Source of the DNA: Clusia tigrina
Lineage: Eukaryota; Arthropoda; Insecta; Diptera; Clusiidae
Direction of reading: 5' to 3'
DNA: 64,000 nucleotides
Assembly (NCBI GenBank): GCA_920105625.2
Contig: OV050033.1
Coordinates: 53,092,780 to 53,156,779, forward strand
The translations under genes were made by a program, and so were the position numbers. Below the pieces are notes generated by a model that saw only the letters and a program-made list of their open reading frames with translations, did no database searches and was not told the DNA's origin. This document shows, one piece after another, positions 11,796 to 20,745 of this stretch. Position 1 is the stretch's first letter; every line of letters begins with the position of its first letter.

Positions 11796-11913
11796 CCACC
11801 ACACAATTAAAGTCGAGACACAGTTGAACAGCAATCTAAATAGTGTGTGCAATTCTAATTAAAGCAATTTTTATATTTAGTAAAACAACATTCTAACTGA
11901 ACCGTTATGACGC

Positions 11914-12850
11914 ATGCCCTTTTTACACATATATAAAGGTTATTATATACACACATTCCAGATCTATCTCTATTAGTGCAGTCATCATTTCTCTCTCATT
12001 TGGTATAACAAACATTTCTCATTTACTATAACCATTTCTCATTTACGGACCATTTGGATACATTCTGTTAGCTCTAAGCAATACCAAATTGTGACGAAAG
12101 GGCCATTTCATTATGCATTACTAAATATGAATAAACTTCATATAAAAATTATAATCATAACATTCACATTATAAAAGTCACATTAAAATGATGTCTTATA
12201 CTGTTATGTTTTATACTCTTTTGTCTATTTTTGGCAACATAGAACGTTGGAAAATGTAGTTGCGAAATGAAACCATATGACCTATGTGAGTCTGAGAGAT
12301 TTCTCTCATGCTATTGCAGTGTTCGAGACAACGTTTCGCTTGGTTTGTCCCCTGGAATCTGCGTTTAAAATAAGTACAATTCCCGTCAAAGACCGAATCC
12401 TTTGAAGCACCAAACTATTGTTCTTCAAAGTAACTACTACCAATTTTCTATATTAAATTGCAGTCGTTTGTCATGTATTCATTGTGACCAGGACTTATTT
12501 TAAGGACTAATTTTAAGTTCCACTTCTTTTTGATTTTTGTAAATTTGCCAATTAGTTAAACTAGTTTAAATATTTGAACTTGTTCTACAAACGTTAGTTT
12601 ATATTTCGGCAATTGTTTACATTCGTTGCTGGCATAGGTTATCTTAAATTATGTCAAGTATTAATTAATGCTTTAAGCCCGCTGACCTAAAATTTTAATA
12701 CCTTTCACCGCATCCATTAATTCAGTTGTCACAAACGGCTCTGTTAGCGGCAATCCACTTAGTGAAAAAAATTTCCTTAAATCAGACACATGCGTTAATT
12801 ATTTAATGTGCGTTAAACCGTTTTATGCACCCACAATTTCAATACATGTA
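11914..12850. other. No recognisable feature
   Basis: AT-rich DNA. I see no gene, repeat array or transposon motif that I can support. Confidence 0.45.
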
Positions 12851-12856
12851 TACAAA

Positions 12857-13078
12857 AACACACACTCACTCATCAACACACACACTCATTCTCACTCACA
12901 CTCCCACATCGACACTAAAGCAGCAACTTGTGTCAGCAACGACTGTCATACAAACAGATCTATAGGAAAATTGTGCCAATCGACACCTGTTGCGTATTTG
13001 CGGTTTACGTTTGAGTGTGTCTGAGTGTGAGTGTATGTGTGTGTGAGTGTGTGAGTATCCTCGTGTGTGTGTGTGCAT
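12857..13078. repeat. CA-rich and TG-rich tracts facing each other
   Basis: A CA/CACT tract at 12857-12906 is followed after about 105 bp by a GTGTGAGTGTGT tract at 13013-13078. The two are roughly complementary, so together they form a loose inverted repeat. Small frames on both strands here come from the simple repeats. Confidence 0.75.
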
Positions 13079-13589
13079 ATTTACATTTAAACAAATTGTG
13101 GCACTTGATGTAAATGTGGTACATTGAAGTATACGAAGAGGCAACTCAAAGATGTGAGCAGTGATGGGCGGAAATCGTAAAACTGACGACGGAACTGGGG
13201 CGTAAAATAATAAAACCTGTTCCGTTGTTTAGTAGAATAATCAAGGATATTTAGAAGGAGTGAGACACATTCTTTATGAAGGCTAAAATTGCGGAGCTGA
13301 TTCAATTCTTTGCGAAGGATAACATTTTAAGCATTTTGTATTAAAAGCTTGTACTTAATTGATTTAGTTAGTATCGTTCCTCAGCAGAACAAATTCATTC
13401 CGGAATCAAACCAAATAATAATTACTCCAAACACTATTAACGCACAGTGGCAATGAGACTTTGAAGGGAGTGGCATTTACTCAGTCAGAGACATCTTTCA
13501 AGCTTACGTGTAAATTGTAGACTACTGAACATGATTCAAAAGACAAGACTAGAATACAAGACAAGCCAAGGGACACTCGAAGATTCAAA

Positions 13590-14060
13590 TTAAAGAAGTG
13601 ACCATGATTGCACGGAAGGAAATAAGGCCAAGAAAGCTCCAGGGATGAACTTATCACAAAAAATACGCTGAAAGAACTCCAAAATACTGGACTAATTCAA
13701 TTTATTCTTACTTTAAATGCTATTCTGACCTTATTTACTTCCCAAAATTTTGGAAATTGTCCGCCAATATAATGACAAATAAACTAGAAAAGTCCTACAC
13801 AAATAGCTTCATATATATCAGTAAGACTTCTGTCCACACTCTCTAAAGTATTCGATAAAAAAACCTTGAGATATATATTCGTAGTTCAGCAATAGTCTGT
13901 AGAACTGGCCAAGTTAATACCATTTATCTTCAAGTCAATTATGTGGACTGTTCTCCCATTTGTTCGAAATTGCTCGTATTACATTCGTCTTTAAGGAAGC
14001 ACTCACTTCACATTTTCTCGCCACAACAATTCAAGCAACTGCCTTAGAATTTCCAAATAA
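13590..14060 (+). pseudogene. Jockey-type LINE, N-terminal RT remnant
   Basis: Across shifted plus-strand frames one reads KKAPGMNLITKNTLKELQ (KAPGxDLIT.KxLKELP), FILTLNAILTLFTSQNF (IFNAxLRLxYFPxxWK), ASYISVRLLSTLSKVFDK (SYRPISLLPxLSKLFEK) and VCRTGQVNTIYLQVNY (HQFGFRxxHxTxEQVHRxV). These are the first RT blocks in correct order. Stops and frameshifts are frequent. The catalytic FADD block is not reached before similarity fades near 14060. This is a dead fragment of a jockey-clade element in the opposite orientation to the one at 5580-6500. Confidence 0.7.
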
Positions 14061-14263
14061 CACTTGAAGGAATATGAATTCAGGGAAGAAAATTACCTAA
14101 CATTTGAGAAGCTATTGTTACAGCTGGACAATCAAAAGGATAATTTGTCATTTGACTGCTCCAGTGGCCGCTTAGAATGAGGGGAACCTGACCTACAACA
14201 GTGAACAAAAGGCATGAAATGGAACAGAAAATTGGTAAACATTTCACATAAAAAACAAAATTG

Positions 14264-14410
14264 CCATAATTGACAGCAACAGCAACAACAAAAACAGCAG
14301 AACAACAACAATAGAAGTAACAACAACAAGCAAACAGCAACAACAACCACATCAACAACAAGCAAACAGCAACAACAACCACATCAACAACACCAATAAC
14401 AACAAACTGC
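14264..14410. repeat. CAA/CAG (opa-like) trinucleotide repeat
   Basis: Runs of AACAACAAC with a 33-bp block (ACAACAAGCAAACAGCAACA...) present twice in tandem, about 14320-14392. Typical of fly non-coding DNA. The long minus-strand Val/Leu/Cys-rich frames are its shadow. Confidence 0.85.
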
Positions 14411-15061
14411 CACAATTATATGTCAGCAAACAGCCAAAACAGAAGCTTAATTAAAAATCCCACGAAGCAGTGCGAGGCTCAACAGGCAGCAGGCAGGCAA
14501 CCAACCAGGAAGGCACAAATTAGCTTTGGTCCTTTCCTGCTCGAAAAAATCCATTCGTGGCTTACTCAGGCCGAGTAATTGCGCTGCAGTGTGTGTGCTT
14601 TGGCGGGTCCTTGCTCAGACAAACCTGCAAGATTACGTTAATGCCATAAATTTGCGCACATGCCAAAATCTGCCAAGCGTTGCAATAAGAAGCAAGCAAT
14701 CCTTTTGCTTGCCGCAGTCCATGTGCTGCTAGTGCCTGATGCGAGTGTACGTCTTCTGCTGTAATTTCTATTCTACTGCGAACGGAATACACCAAACACT
14801 TAATTACTCCCGAGTTAACGCAAAGTTTGCTTACGCACAATTTGTGCTTAGATTTTGCCCTCCCAATTGGGGGCATCTCGGTGTCTCGGTGTCACTCCAA
14901 TTGGTAATTTGTGCATAAATACCCACAAAGGACACTTTGGTATGCTGTGAGGTCGCGTTAATTAAACTTTGTTTCGCCGGCGATTTCAGTTTGATTGAAA
15001 TTTTAATTTATAGGCAAGTTCACCTGCGGATTGAACGAAGCCGGAAAGGGGTTCATACTCA
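14410..15061. other. No recognisable feature
   Basis: Moderate-GC DNA with overlapping small frames on both strands (14526-14876). Less AT-rich than the surroundings and so possibly conserved intronic sequence, but no motif supports a gene. Confidence 0.4.
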
Positions 15062-15063
15062 TA

Positions 15064-16219
15064 AAGGGTTTTCCACCAAGAGGTGTTATTTTGAATCACC
15101 CGGTATTTCGGGAGCTGTCACTTTTGAAGCTTTTATTCTTTGACATTTTACAAGTAGAAACTACGCCATTACTAAAAATGGAACGACAGACGCTTCAACA
15201 GCGCATTGAAAATATTAAAATTCACTACAAAAATGGTGAAAATCTTGCAGTCACAGTTCGCAAAACTAAAGCACATTTTCGGACCGCAATACAGATTGGT
15301 GGAAAAATTGGAGCTGTTGGGACAAGTTAGTGATGTGAAGAATAAAACCCGTGCACGTCGCTCAAGAACAGCTGAGAATATTGCTGCTGTAGCCCAAAGT
15401 GTTGAAGAAAACCCAGGTTTGTCCATTCCGTCGTGTCTTTGCTGATTGGGTCCTTGAAATGCATGAAAATGATCCGGAATTCCATCGAAAAATCATCTTG
15501 ACTGATGAGGCCCATTTCCACCTCGGTGGCTACGTCAGCAAGCAAAATTGTCGCATCTGGGGCTCGGAAAACCCAAGAGTTATTGTTGAGAAGCCTCTCC
15601 ATCCTCAACGTGTGACTGTTTGGTGCGGTTTATGGTCCGGCGGGGTCATTGGACCTTACTTTCTCGAAAATGAGGTTGGATCAACAGTTACGGTGAATGG
15701 ATTGCGCTATCGAGAGATGGTGATGATTTTTTATGGTCGGAGTTGGATGGCATTGATCTGGACAACGTTTACTTTCAACAAGATGGCGCTACGTGCCACA
15801 CAAGCAACGAAACCATTTCTCTTTTACGGGAAAAGTTTCCGGACCGTGTTATCTCTCGAAGAGGTGATCATAATTGGTCACCGAGATCTTGTGATTTAAC
15901 ACCTTGTGACTTCTTCCTTTGGGGCCACGTTAAAGATAAGGTGTACGCCAACAGCCAAGCGTCGATTCAAGACCCCAAAGAAAGAATTCGTGAGGCTATC
16001 GAGGACAAAGGGCAGCCACTTTGCGATTTGGTTATGGAAAATTTCATGAAAAGGATATGGTCCTGTAAGCGTGGTTGTGGTGGCCATTTGGCTGATGTGG
16101 TTTTTCATTATTAACGGCATACCTTCCTCTTTATTACGAAATAAACATCCGATCATTTATCTCAAAAAATGGCATTTTTCTTTGAATACCAAAATAATAC
16201 CTCCTATTGGAAAGCCCTT
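15064..16219 (+). mobile_element. DD41D (rosa-type) mariner element with both ends
   Basis: The ends form inverted repeats of about 31 bp: AAGGGTTTTCCACCAAGAGG at the left faces the reverse complement AAGGGCTTTCCAATAGGAGG at the right, with further matches inward. TA dinucleotides at 15062-15063 and 16220-16221 fit the Tc1/mariner target duplication. The element is 1,156 bp and encloses one broken transposase in plus orientation. It shows a full insertion with its boundaries, but an inactive one. Confidence 0.85.
15178..16114 (+). pseudogene. Broken DD41D mariner transposase
   Basis: The enzyme would cut and rejoin DNA at the element ends. The start is ATG 15178 (MERQTLQQRIENIKIHYKNG, an N-terminal DNA-binding helix region). 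A frameshift near 15270-15300 leads to RRSRTAENIAAVAQSVEENP. An internal deletion at about 15416-15425 removes the linker region (my estimate, roughly 45 codons) and joins it directly to RRVFADWVLEMHENDPEFHR. Another frameshift lies near 15720-15745. The catalytic residues remain as codons: Asp in TDEAHF (15504-15506), Asp in QQDGATCHT (15782-15784) and Asp in LTPCDFFLWG (15908-15910). The last two are separated by 41 residues, the DD41D signature. The end is GGHLADVVFHY plus stop. Confidence 0.85.
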
Positions 16220-16466
16220 TAGAATCGCACGGAGTTGGGTGATAAGTCACGTGGAGATATGGGCCTGTATTTTATAACGAGAGTCCAAAGCATTGTTGGG
16301 AATTTACACTCTACATTTTGAAGCTCTGAATGGAAGGTAGCCAAAACTCTGCTTGAAAACTGTGAAAGAAAAAGGAACAGTTTGTAAAAGAGTCCTTATG
16401 CTATGGGAAAAGAGCCTAAATCGTAGATATCGTTGCTGGTTTATTAAATAGCAGGGTATCATAATA

Positions 16467-16822
16467 CAGTATGTTCGACAAGACCGAAACGACAATATCC
16501 TGGAAAGCATAAACAAATATTTATTTAATTCTACATTGAATTGTATATTAAGAGCTTCGTTGCATTTATTCAGAATACTGTGAAATCGCCTTCAGCGTCG
16601 AGAAATGGTGCGGAACTTTTTGTCAGTCTTTCAACTAGTTTTTCAGCGTACTCCGTGGAAAGAGGACGGGCAATACTGAGCTGATATGACCTTAGCCTCT
16701 TAGACATGTAAACAAATAATCGCTATGTGCGATAGAGATAGTTATAGTCCTCCTTAACTATGAATTATAGTTATAGTCCTCCTTAACTATGAATGATCGT
16801 CGTTTCTCTCTTGTTGAAAAGA
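16467..16822 (-). mobile_element. Internally deleted Tc1-like element, copy 1
   Basis: Similar over its length to 55509-55832. The left end, after a TA at 16465-16466, reads CAGTATGTTCGACAAGA. The right end carries the matching inverted block (CGTCGTTTCTCTCTTGTTGAA at 16799-16819). On the minus strand near 16690-16560 lies the end of a Tc1/Tc3-type transposase (KLVE..., DAEGDFTVF-like). The rest of the gene is gone. A 29-bp direct duplication sits at 16741-16798 (unit starts at 16741 and 16770). It is a MITE-like derivative that cannot move without a helper. Confidence 0.65.
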
Positions 16823-16883
16823 GTTTAGGCCTCTATAATTACTGCTCTATCTCCTCGACGTAGATCAGAAAAGAGCGAAAAAA

Positions 16884-17093
16884 GTGTTCATTGCAGCAGA
16901 CAGCTTTTATTTGGTTATAAACTGCACTGATCGTGGTTCAGTGGGCTTCTGGGGCATTGGCGTATTTTTTTCCGAGAAAGTTAGAGCTGTTGCACAAGAT
17001 TGGTCAAAAAAGATGCTTTCTGCTGGGGTTGTTGTTTCAAATACACTGTTAGAGTCGCACAAAGTACATAAGCTACTTACAGATATTCCCTGA
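16884..17093 (+). other. Small open frame of unknown nature
   Basis: Sixty-nine codons, also open over most of the minus strand (16907-17110). I recognise no domain. It lies just beyond the deleted Tc1-like element and may be part of another transposon. Listed only because both strands stay open over 200 bp; not supported as a gene. Confidence 0.15.
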
Positions 17094-17814
17094 ATCAGAG
17101 ACATTGACAAATTTATATCTAAATAGTTAAATTTTTTTCAAATAATTAAAGTTGAATCTAGTTGAAAATCGATCGTAATCAGCTGGTCTCTCGGAGGTAC
17201 TCTACTCTGCTTCGATCTACACTTTTAGCGCAGTCGTTTCACAGACCTAACGTGTTCCTTCCAGCAACCGCGCTAAAACAAAAGAGTTCAACTTCTTAAA
17301 GAGCGAACTATTCTCTCTTATAATAAATATTCGTTGCTTATACCACTGAGAAAACTGAGCAACAGAGAGCTCAAACAGCGAAAATAATGGTTTATAAATT
17401 GCTCAGTGCTAGATCCATAAGCGTAGCTCCCATACAACAACAATTACCAGTAGTTTCATTAAACCACTATTTTCGCGATTTGAGCTCTCTATATGTATTT
17501 TTGATCAGTGCTTATACTCATGTGACTAACACAAAAGTAACTAGAGCTTGAAGAGGTCGATCTCAGAGCAAAGCAGACAGAAGAAAAAGAGGCACCTAAG
17601 AAAAAAAATAAGAAACAACTTGAAAGAAACTTGCAATACCTTTTATTATCTTTGATGGTTCAATGTGGAATAAAATAACATTGAATTGGCTTAGGCTGGA
17701 GAATCGCCGTAGAAGGAAGTCTCCAAAGGTGACCCTGAGCTGTGGATTGGACTCTGACAGAATGACCATTATTGACGATTGAGTAGTAACATTCTAATAA
17801 AGGCCACCCGACTA

Positions 17815-18510
17815 CCTAACTGTGCAGTTCCGGGAGGAATAACCGTCGGACAAGGGGGGTTTGGTTCGGGCTAAAGTTCCACACTACGGCTTCTGCCATA
17901 GACTTTTGATGATTCACCTTCCCAACAAAAAAACATTTTTTTTTTACCGTGACACTCCCACCTACAGAACTGTGATCACACGATTGTATAGAGAATTGTT
18001 TGGTGGCCTTTGGGCAGATTGGCTGCAACACTTTCCACAAAGAGGTCAATGGGGCTAGATTGAGTATGGTGTTGAGGGCTGCCGTTGGTGTAGCCCATCA
18101 TTAGATTAGATATATTAGATTGCTTGAGAGCTGGAACAAGTCACCTAGTCACTGCGGCCACCTTTGGACCTATTGTGACAAGCTCTGTAGTTAGAAAACA
18201 TCCTCGACTTTAGAATACATTAAGAATTCTGAAATCTTTTTAGAAGATTATCCGCAATTTCTGGCAGTCCCCGTCACACACAATGCCGCAAGGCTTTGAA
18301 CTCTTTACATAGGTTTGCAGAATGGTTTTCTTCCTAACAGTAGTCCACCACAACAGAATACCAAACAGTTCTAGTTTATGGCTACGTAGCACCAATGCAT
18401 CAGAGAGGCAGTAGGCCCCAAGGGACATCCAAGCAAACTTTTCCACACGTATAGAGCTTTGGTAGCGTTCTTTATCCTTTCACCTACATTGAGCCTTCTT
18501 GAAAGCTTAG
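17815..18510 (-). pseudogene. RNase H-type LINE: RT thumb remnant
   Basis: From 18510 down the minus strand: NVGERIKNATKALYVWKSLL (RVKKATxALYACKRLIG), then GPTASLMHWCYVAI (WGLxPxxxHWxYTAIIRP), LVWWTTVRKKTILQTYVK, VQSLAALCVTGTA (QRLACLCITGAMRTT), and, after a break at about 18240-18100, TPTAALNTILNLAP plus IDLFVESVAANLPKG. This is the C-terminal RT/thumb segment of R1/LOA/Outcast-like elements, normally followed by RNase H. Frameshifts join the blocks, and the 18100-18230 gap holds no match. Dead fragment. Confidence 0.7.
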
Positions 18511-18722
18511 GTAGGTAGGTTGGTAAGGCGGCCGTCCGAAAGGCGCACTTAGACCCACATTGACCCTTTGTGATACCGCATGAGACATCAGGTCCCATCC
18601 CTTTCAAAGGTCCAGCCATTTGGAGCAGTTGATGGAGCTAATCTTTTTTTTTAGATATCTCCCAAAGAGTCCAGAAAGTAGTCGCCTAGGAAAGTGCGCC
18701 TCCTTCTGGACAGCTTACTATC
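18511..18722 (+). repeat. Dispersed repeat A, copy 1
   Basis: It shares GTAGGTTG..GGC.GCC, CCTTTCAAAGGTCCAGCCAT, TGGAGCT.ATTTTT and AGTCCAGAAAGTAGTC.CTAGGA with 54058-54300. It starts with TAGGTAGGTTG, like the ends of several fly LINE families. No coding potential is seen on the plus strand. Its family is not identified. Confidence 0.65.
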
Positions 18723-19640
18723 CACTTTTATACATAAAGTTAAAAACATTTCAATATTATTTATTAGATTTATAAATTAAAATAGAAAAATCCAAAAATT
18801 TCGGCAGCTCGAGTATGTGATGAAATCTGTAACAAATGACGTGAACATTTAAATTTAGTTGAAAAGTTAAGCAAAAAAAAAAAGGGATAAACAGAAAACC
18901 ACGAAAAATTCCACGCGTTGGCTACAAAATATTTAATTTTACGAGTGTACAAGGGAAAACACAAACAACACGAAAGTGGTGGCGAACACAGCAACAACCC
19001 CGCCACCAGCGGATAGAAACGTGGCGGCGTGGTAAGCGGAATTAATGAAAATTGTAAAAATTATGCGTAAATGTGATGAAAATAAATGAACTTAATATGC
19101 GCAACCGGCTGAAGTTTATTGTGGCGCCGGAGCTGCTGCCTTTTCGGTGGGGTGTGGGGCGGCATAAATTCAGTGGAGGAATTCTCCTACTGAAATGCCA
19201 TGCATCTGCTGGGAATGCGCCTGAGGGGTCCTCTTAAACGATTTCTGCTTAATTTGCCGGAAATAGATCAACATTTTCTCTAGCACCCTCAATTTTTTCC
19301 TGCACCTTTTTACCCTTTCTCTCAGTTATGTTACTTGTACCTTTTTGGTGTTCCAGTCAGACACAATTAACATACCAGCGCGGCTTTCTTGTTGTCCTTC
19401 TGATTGTTTGGTGTTTGTTTAATTCAGTTTATACTGTCCACAATTATTGTAGCTTAGGTCTACTCTGATATCGTGTTCACTTAATAATATACACCAAAGA
19501 TGGCATACATTGTAAGATCAGTTCAAAAAGAGCTTTCATATGACATACCTTAGACGGCAGACATTAGTTTAGGCTGGGCTGGTTACCCGAATAGGCCACC
19601 CATATACGTGTTAGGTCATTAGCGATACCAGTTGAGTCTC
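18723..19640. other. No recognisable feature
   Basis: AT-rich at first, then a more balanced stretch (19000-19480) resembling intronic DNA. No gene or repeat that I can support. Confidence 0.4.
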
Positions 19641-20000
19641 CATTAGGACTCGCACTTTCCCCGGGGCTGCAATACACGCAATTCTCTCTTCCCTATGAAG
19701 ATCACTTAATATCACTTAATATCACTTGTGGCATTTCCGCACAAAGTGCAGTAAGACTCTGGGAATCCGGCAATTGGAGGGATACACTGAATAATCATAG
19801 CAGCATTTTAGGCAACTACCAGTAGCTAAAAACCTCGAGCAACGAATTTTTCTTCGCAAATTGGATATTTCGAACTGCGTAAATACAGTTCTACCAACTT
19901 CAGCAAGAGAGAGGTCCTCGCGAAAGGAAGTACGCCAAATTGCACCGACAGTTCCCAGATGGAATCTGGTGTGGGAAGGGGAATTTATTCCGAATCTCAA
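19640..20000 (-). pseudogene. LINE ORF1 (gag-like) zinc-knuckle remnant
   Basis: The minus-strand frame 20003-19722 reads LSLAEVGRTVFTQFEISNLR, then RKIRCSRFLATGSCLKCC and PSNCRIPRVLLHFVRKCHK. This resembles the LLELGRIKIGWxxCRIR..RCFRCLxxGH..C...NCxRCG..HFVRxC pattern of R1/jockey ORF1 zinc knuckles, with several Cys and His replaced. It ends in a stop after CHK. A further Cys-containing stretch in another frame (CVYCSPGESASPNGDS) follows at 19690-19640. The protein would bind element RNA in the particle. Decayed; family only tentative. Confidence 0.5.
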
Positions 20001-20004
20001 CATT

Positions 20005-20212
20005 TTCTATTATGCTTCAAATTACCATCGACATGGAGTGTCTTTCAAACAGAGGTCTGGACGATTTGGGTTCCGAACCTTTAAATGTTCCACCATACTT
20101 CAAATTAACATGTCGATGGTAATGTCTTTCGAGCAGAGGTCTTTGGGATTTGGCAGCCGAACCTTTAAATGTTCCACTATGCTTCAAATTACCATCGACC
20201 TGGAGTGTCTAT
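20005..20212. repeat. About 85-bp tandem repeat, 2.5 units
   Basis: Units start ATRCTTCAAATTAMCATC and contain CAGAGGTCT, GATTTGG and CCGAACCTTTAAATGTTCCA. It lies exactly between the ORF1-like and RT-tail LINE pieces and keeps one plus-strand frame open (19861-20448), which is a repeat by-product. Confidence 0.8.
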
Positions 20213-20745
20213 CAAGGAAAGATCTCCGCGGTTTGACAGGAATGCAGGGCGCTGAAGGGGCACAACCTGACCAAAAACCTCTAGATCTAGGTGTGCCTCC
20301 ACTTTTCTCTTTGGTCGGAGTTTCGCTCGTCGCCTTCCACTTCTATGCTCGTATCGAATATATTTCTGGCGTCCATTCTAACGGCACGACCCAGTCAGAA
20401 AAGATGCACAGTGCTAATCTGCTTAGCTACAATGATGTCATCGAATAGCTCATACAGCTCATGGGCCAAAATTGTCTTCAACTCGTAAAAGTCCGAAGAT
20501 CTTATGAAGTCCTTTTCTCTCGAATACTCCAGAGTAGCTGAATCTCTCTAAGTCATGACCCAGGTATCTGCACCGCAAAGAAGCACTAGTAGCATCGGGG
20601 TCCTATAGAGTGTAATTTGTATACGTAGAGTAAGGGCTCTACTACTCAATTGCTTTCTGTGCCCAGAGTAATATTTATTTGCAAGAGCCATTCTTCGCTT
20701 GATCTCCAGAGTGACATGCCGGATTCCTCCTACAAATTTTCATTG
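20213..20745 (-). pseudogene. LINE endonuclease/reverse transcriptase C-terminal remnant
   Basis: Minus strand from 20745: RHVTLEIKRRMALANKYYSG (INxEIKRRIALANRCYFGL), HRKQLSSRALTLRIQITLYR (LSRxTKLxLYKTLI), PMLLVLLCGADTWVMT (LPVLLYGAEAWTL), LEYSREKDFIRSSDFYELKT, then HELYELFDDIIVAKQIS and LGRAVRMDARNIFDT (LRWLGHVVRM). The order matches the tail of endonuclease/RT LINEs common in arthropods. One in-frame stop lies after WVMT and a frameshift after RSS. Dead copy. The clade (RTE- or CR1-like) is not settled. Confidence 0.75.

Larger units (their letters stand above)
11549..11909 (+). mobile_element. Solo LTR-like sequence, gypsy-type, plus orientation
   Basis: It starts TGTTGAGAACC and shares GAAACATAAATGATTGCATA, a TATATAAGCC promoter and ACAGTTGAACAGCAATC-type start region with two minus-strand sequences at 55889-56335 and about 63060-63480. 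This order (U3 block, TATA box, start region) is that of a retrovirus-like LTR. No gag, pol, primer-binding site or second LTR is seen nearby, so it is probably a solo LTR left by recombination. The left end is reasonable (TG start). The right end is uncertain: ACGC occurs both at 11545-11548 and at 11910-11913 and could be a target duplication. Confidence 0.6.

Noticed and set aside
11930..11985. Second promoter (CATATATAAAGG with GTGCAGTCATC downstream)
   Set aside because: Distance from the TATA-like box to the start-like motif is about 50 bp, too long for a fly core promoter.
16884..17110. Frames open on both strands as a transposase piece
   Set aside because: No motif of any transposase or other family could be found in either translation; kept only as a low-confidence entry.
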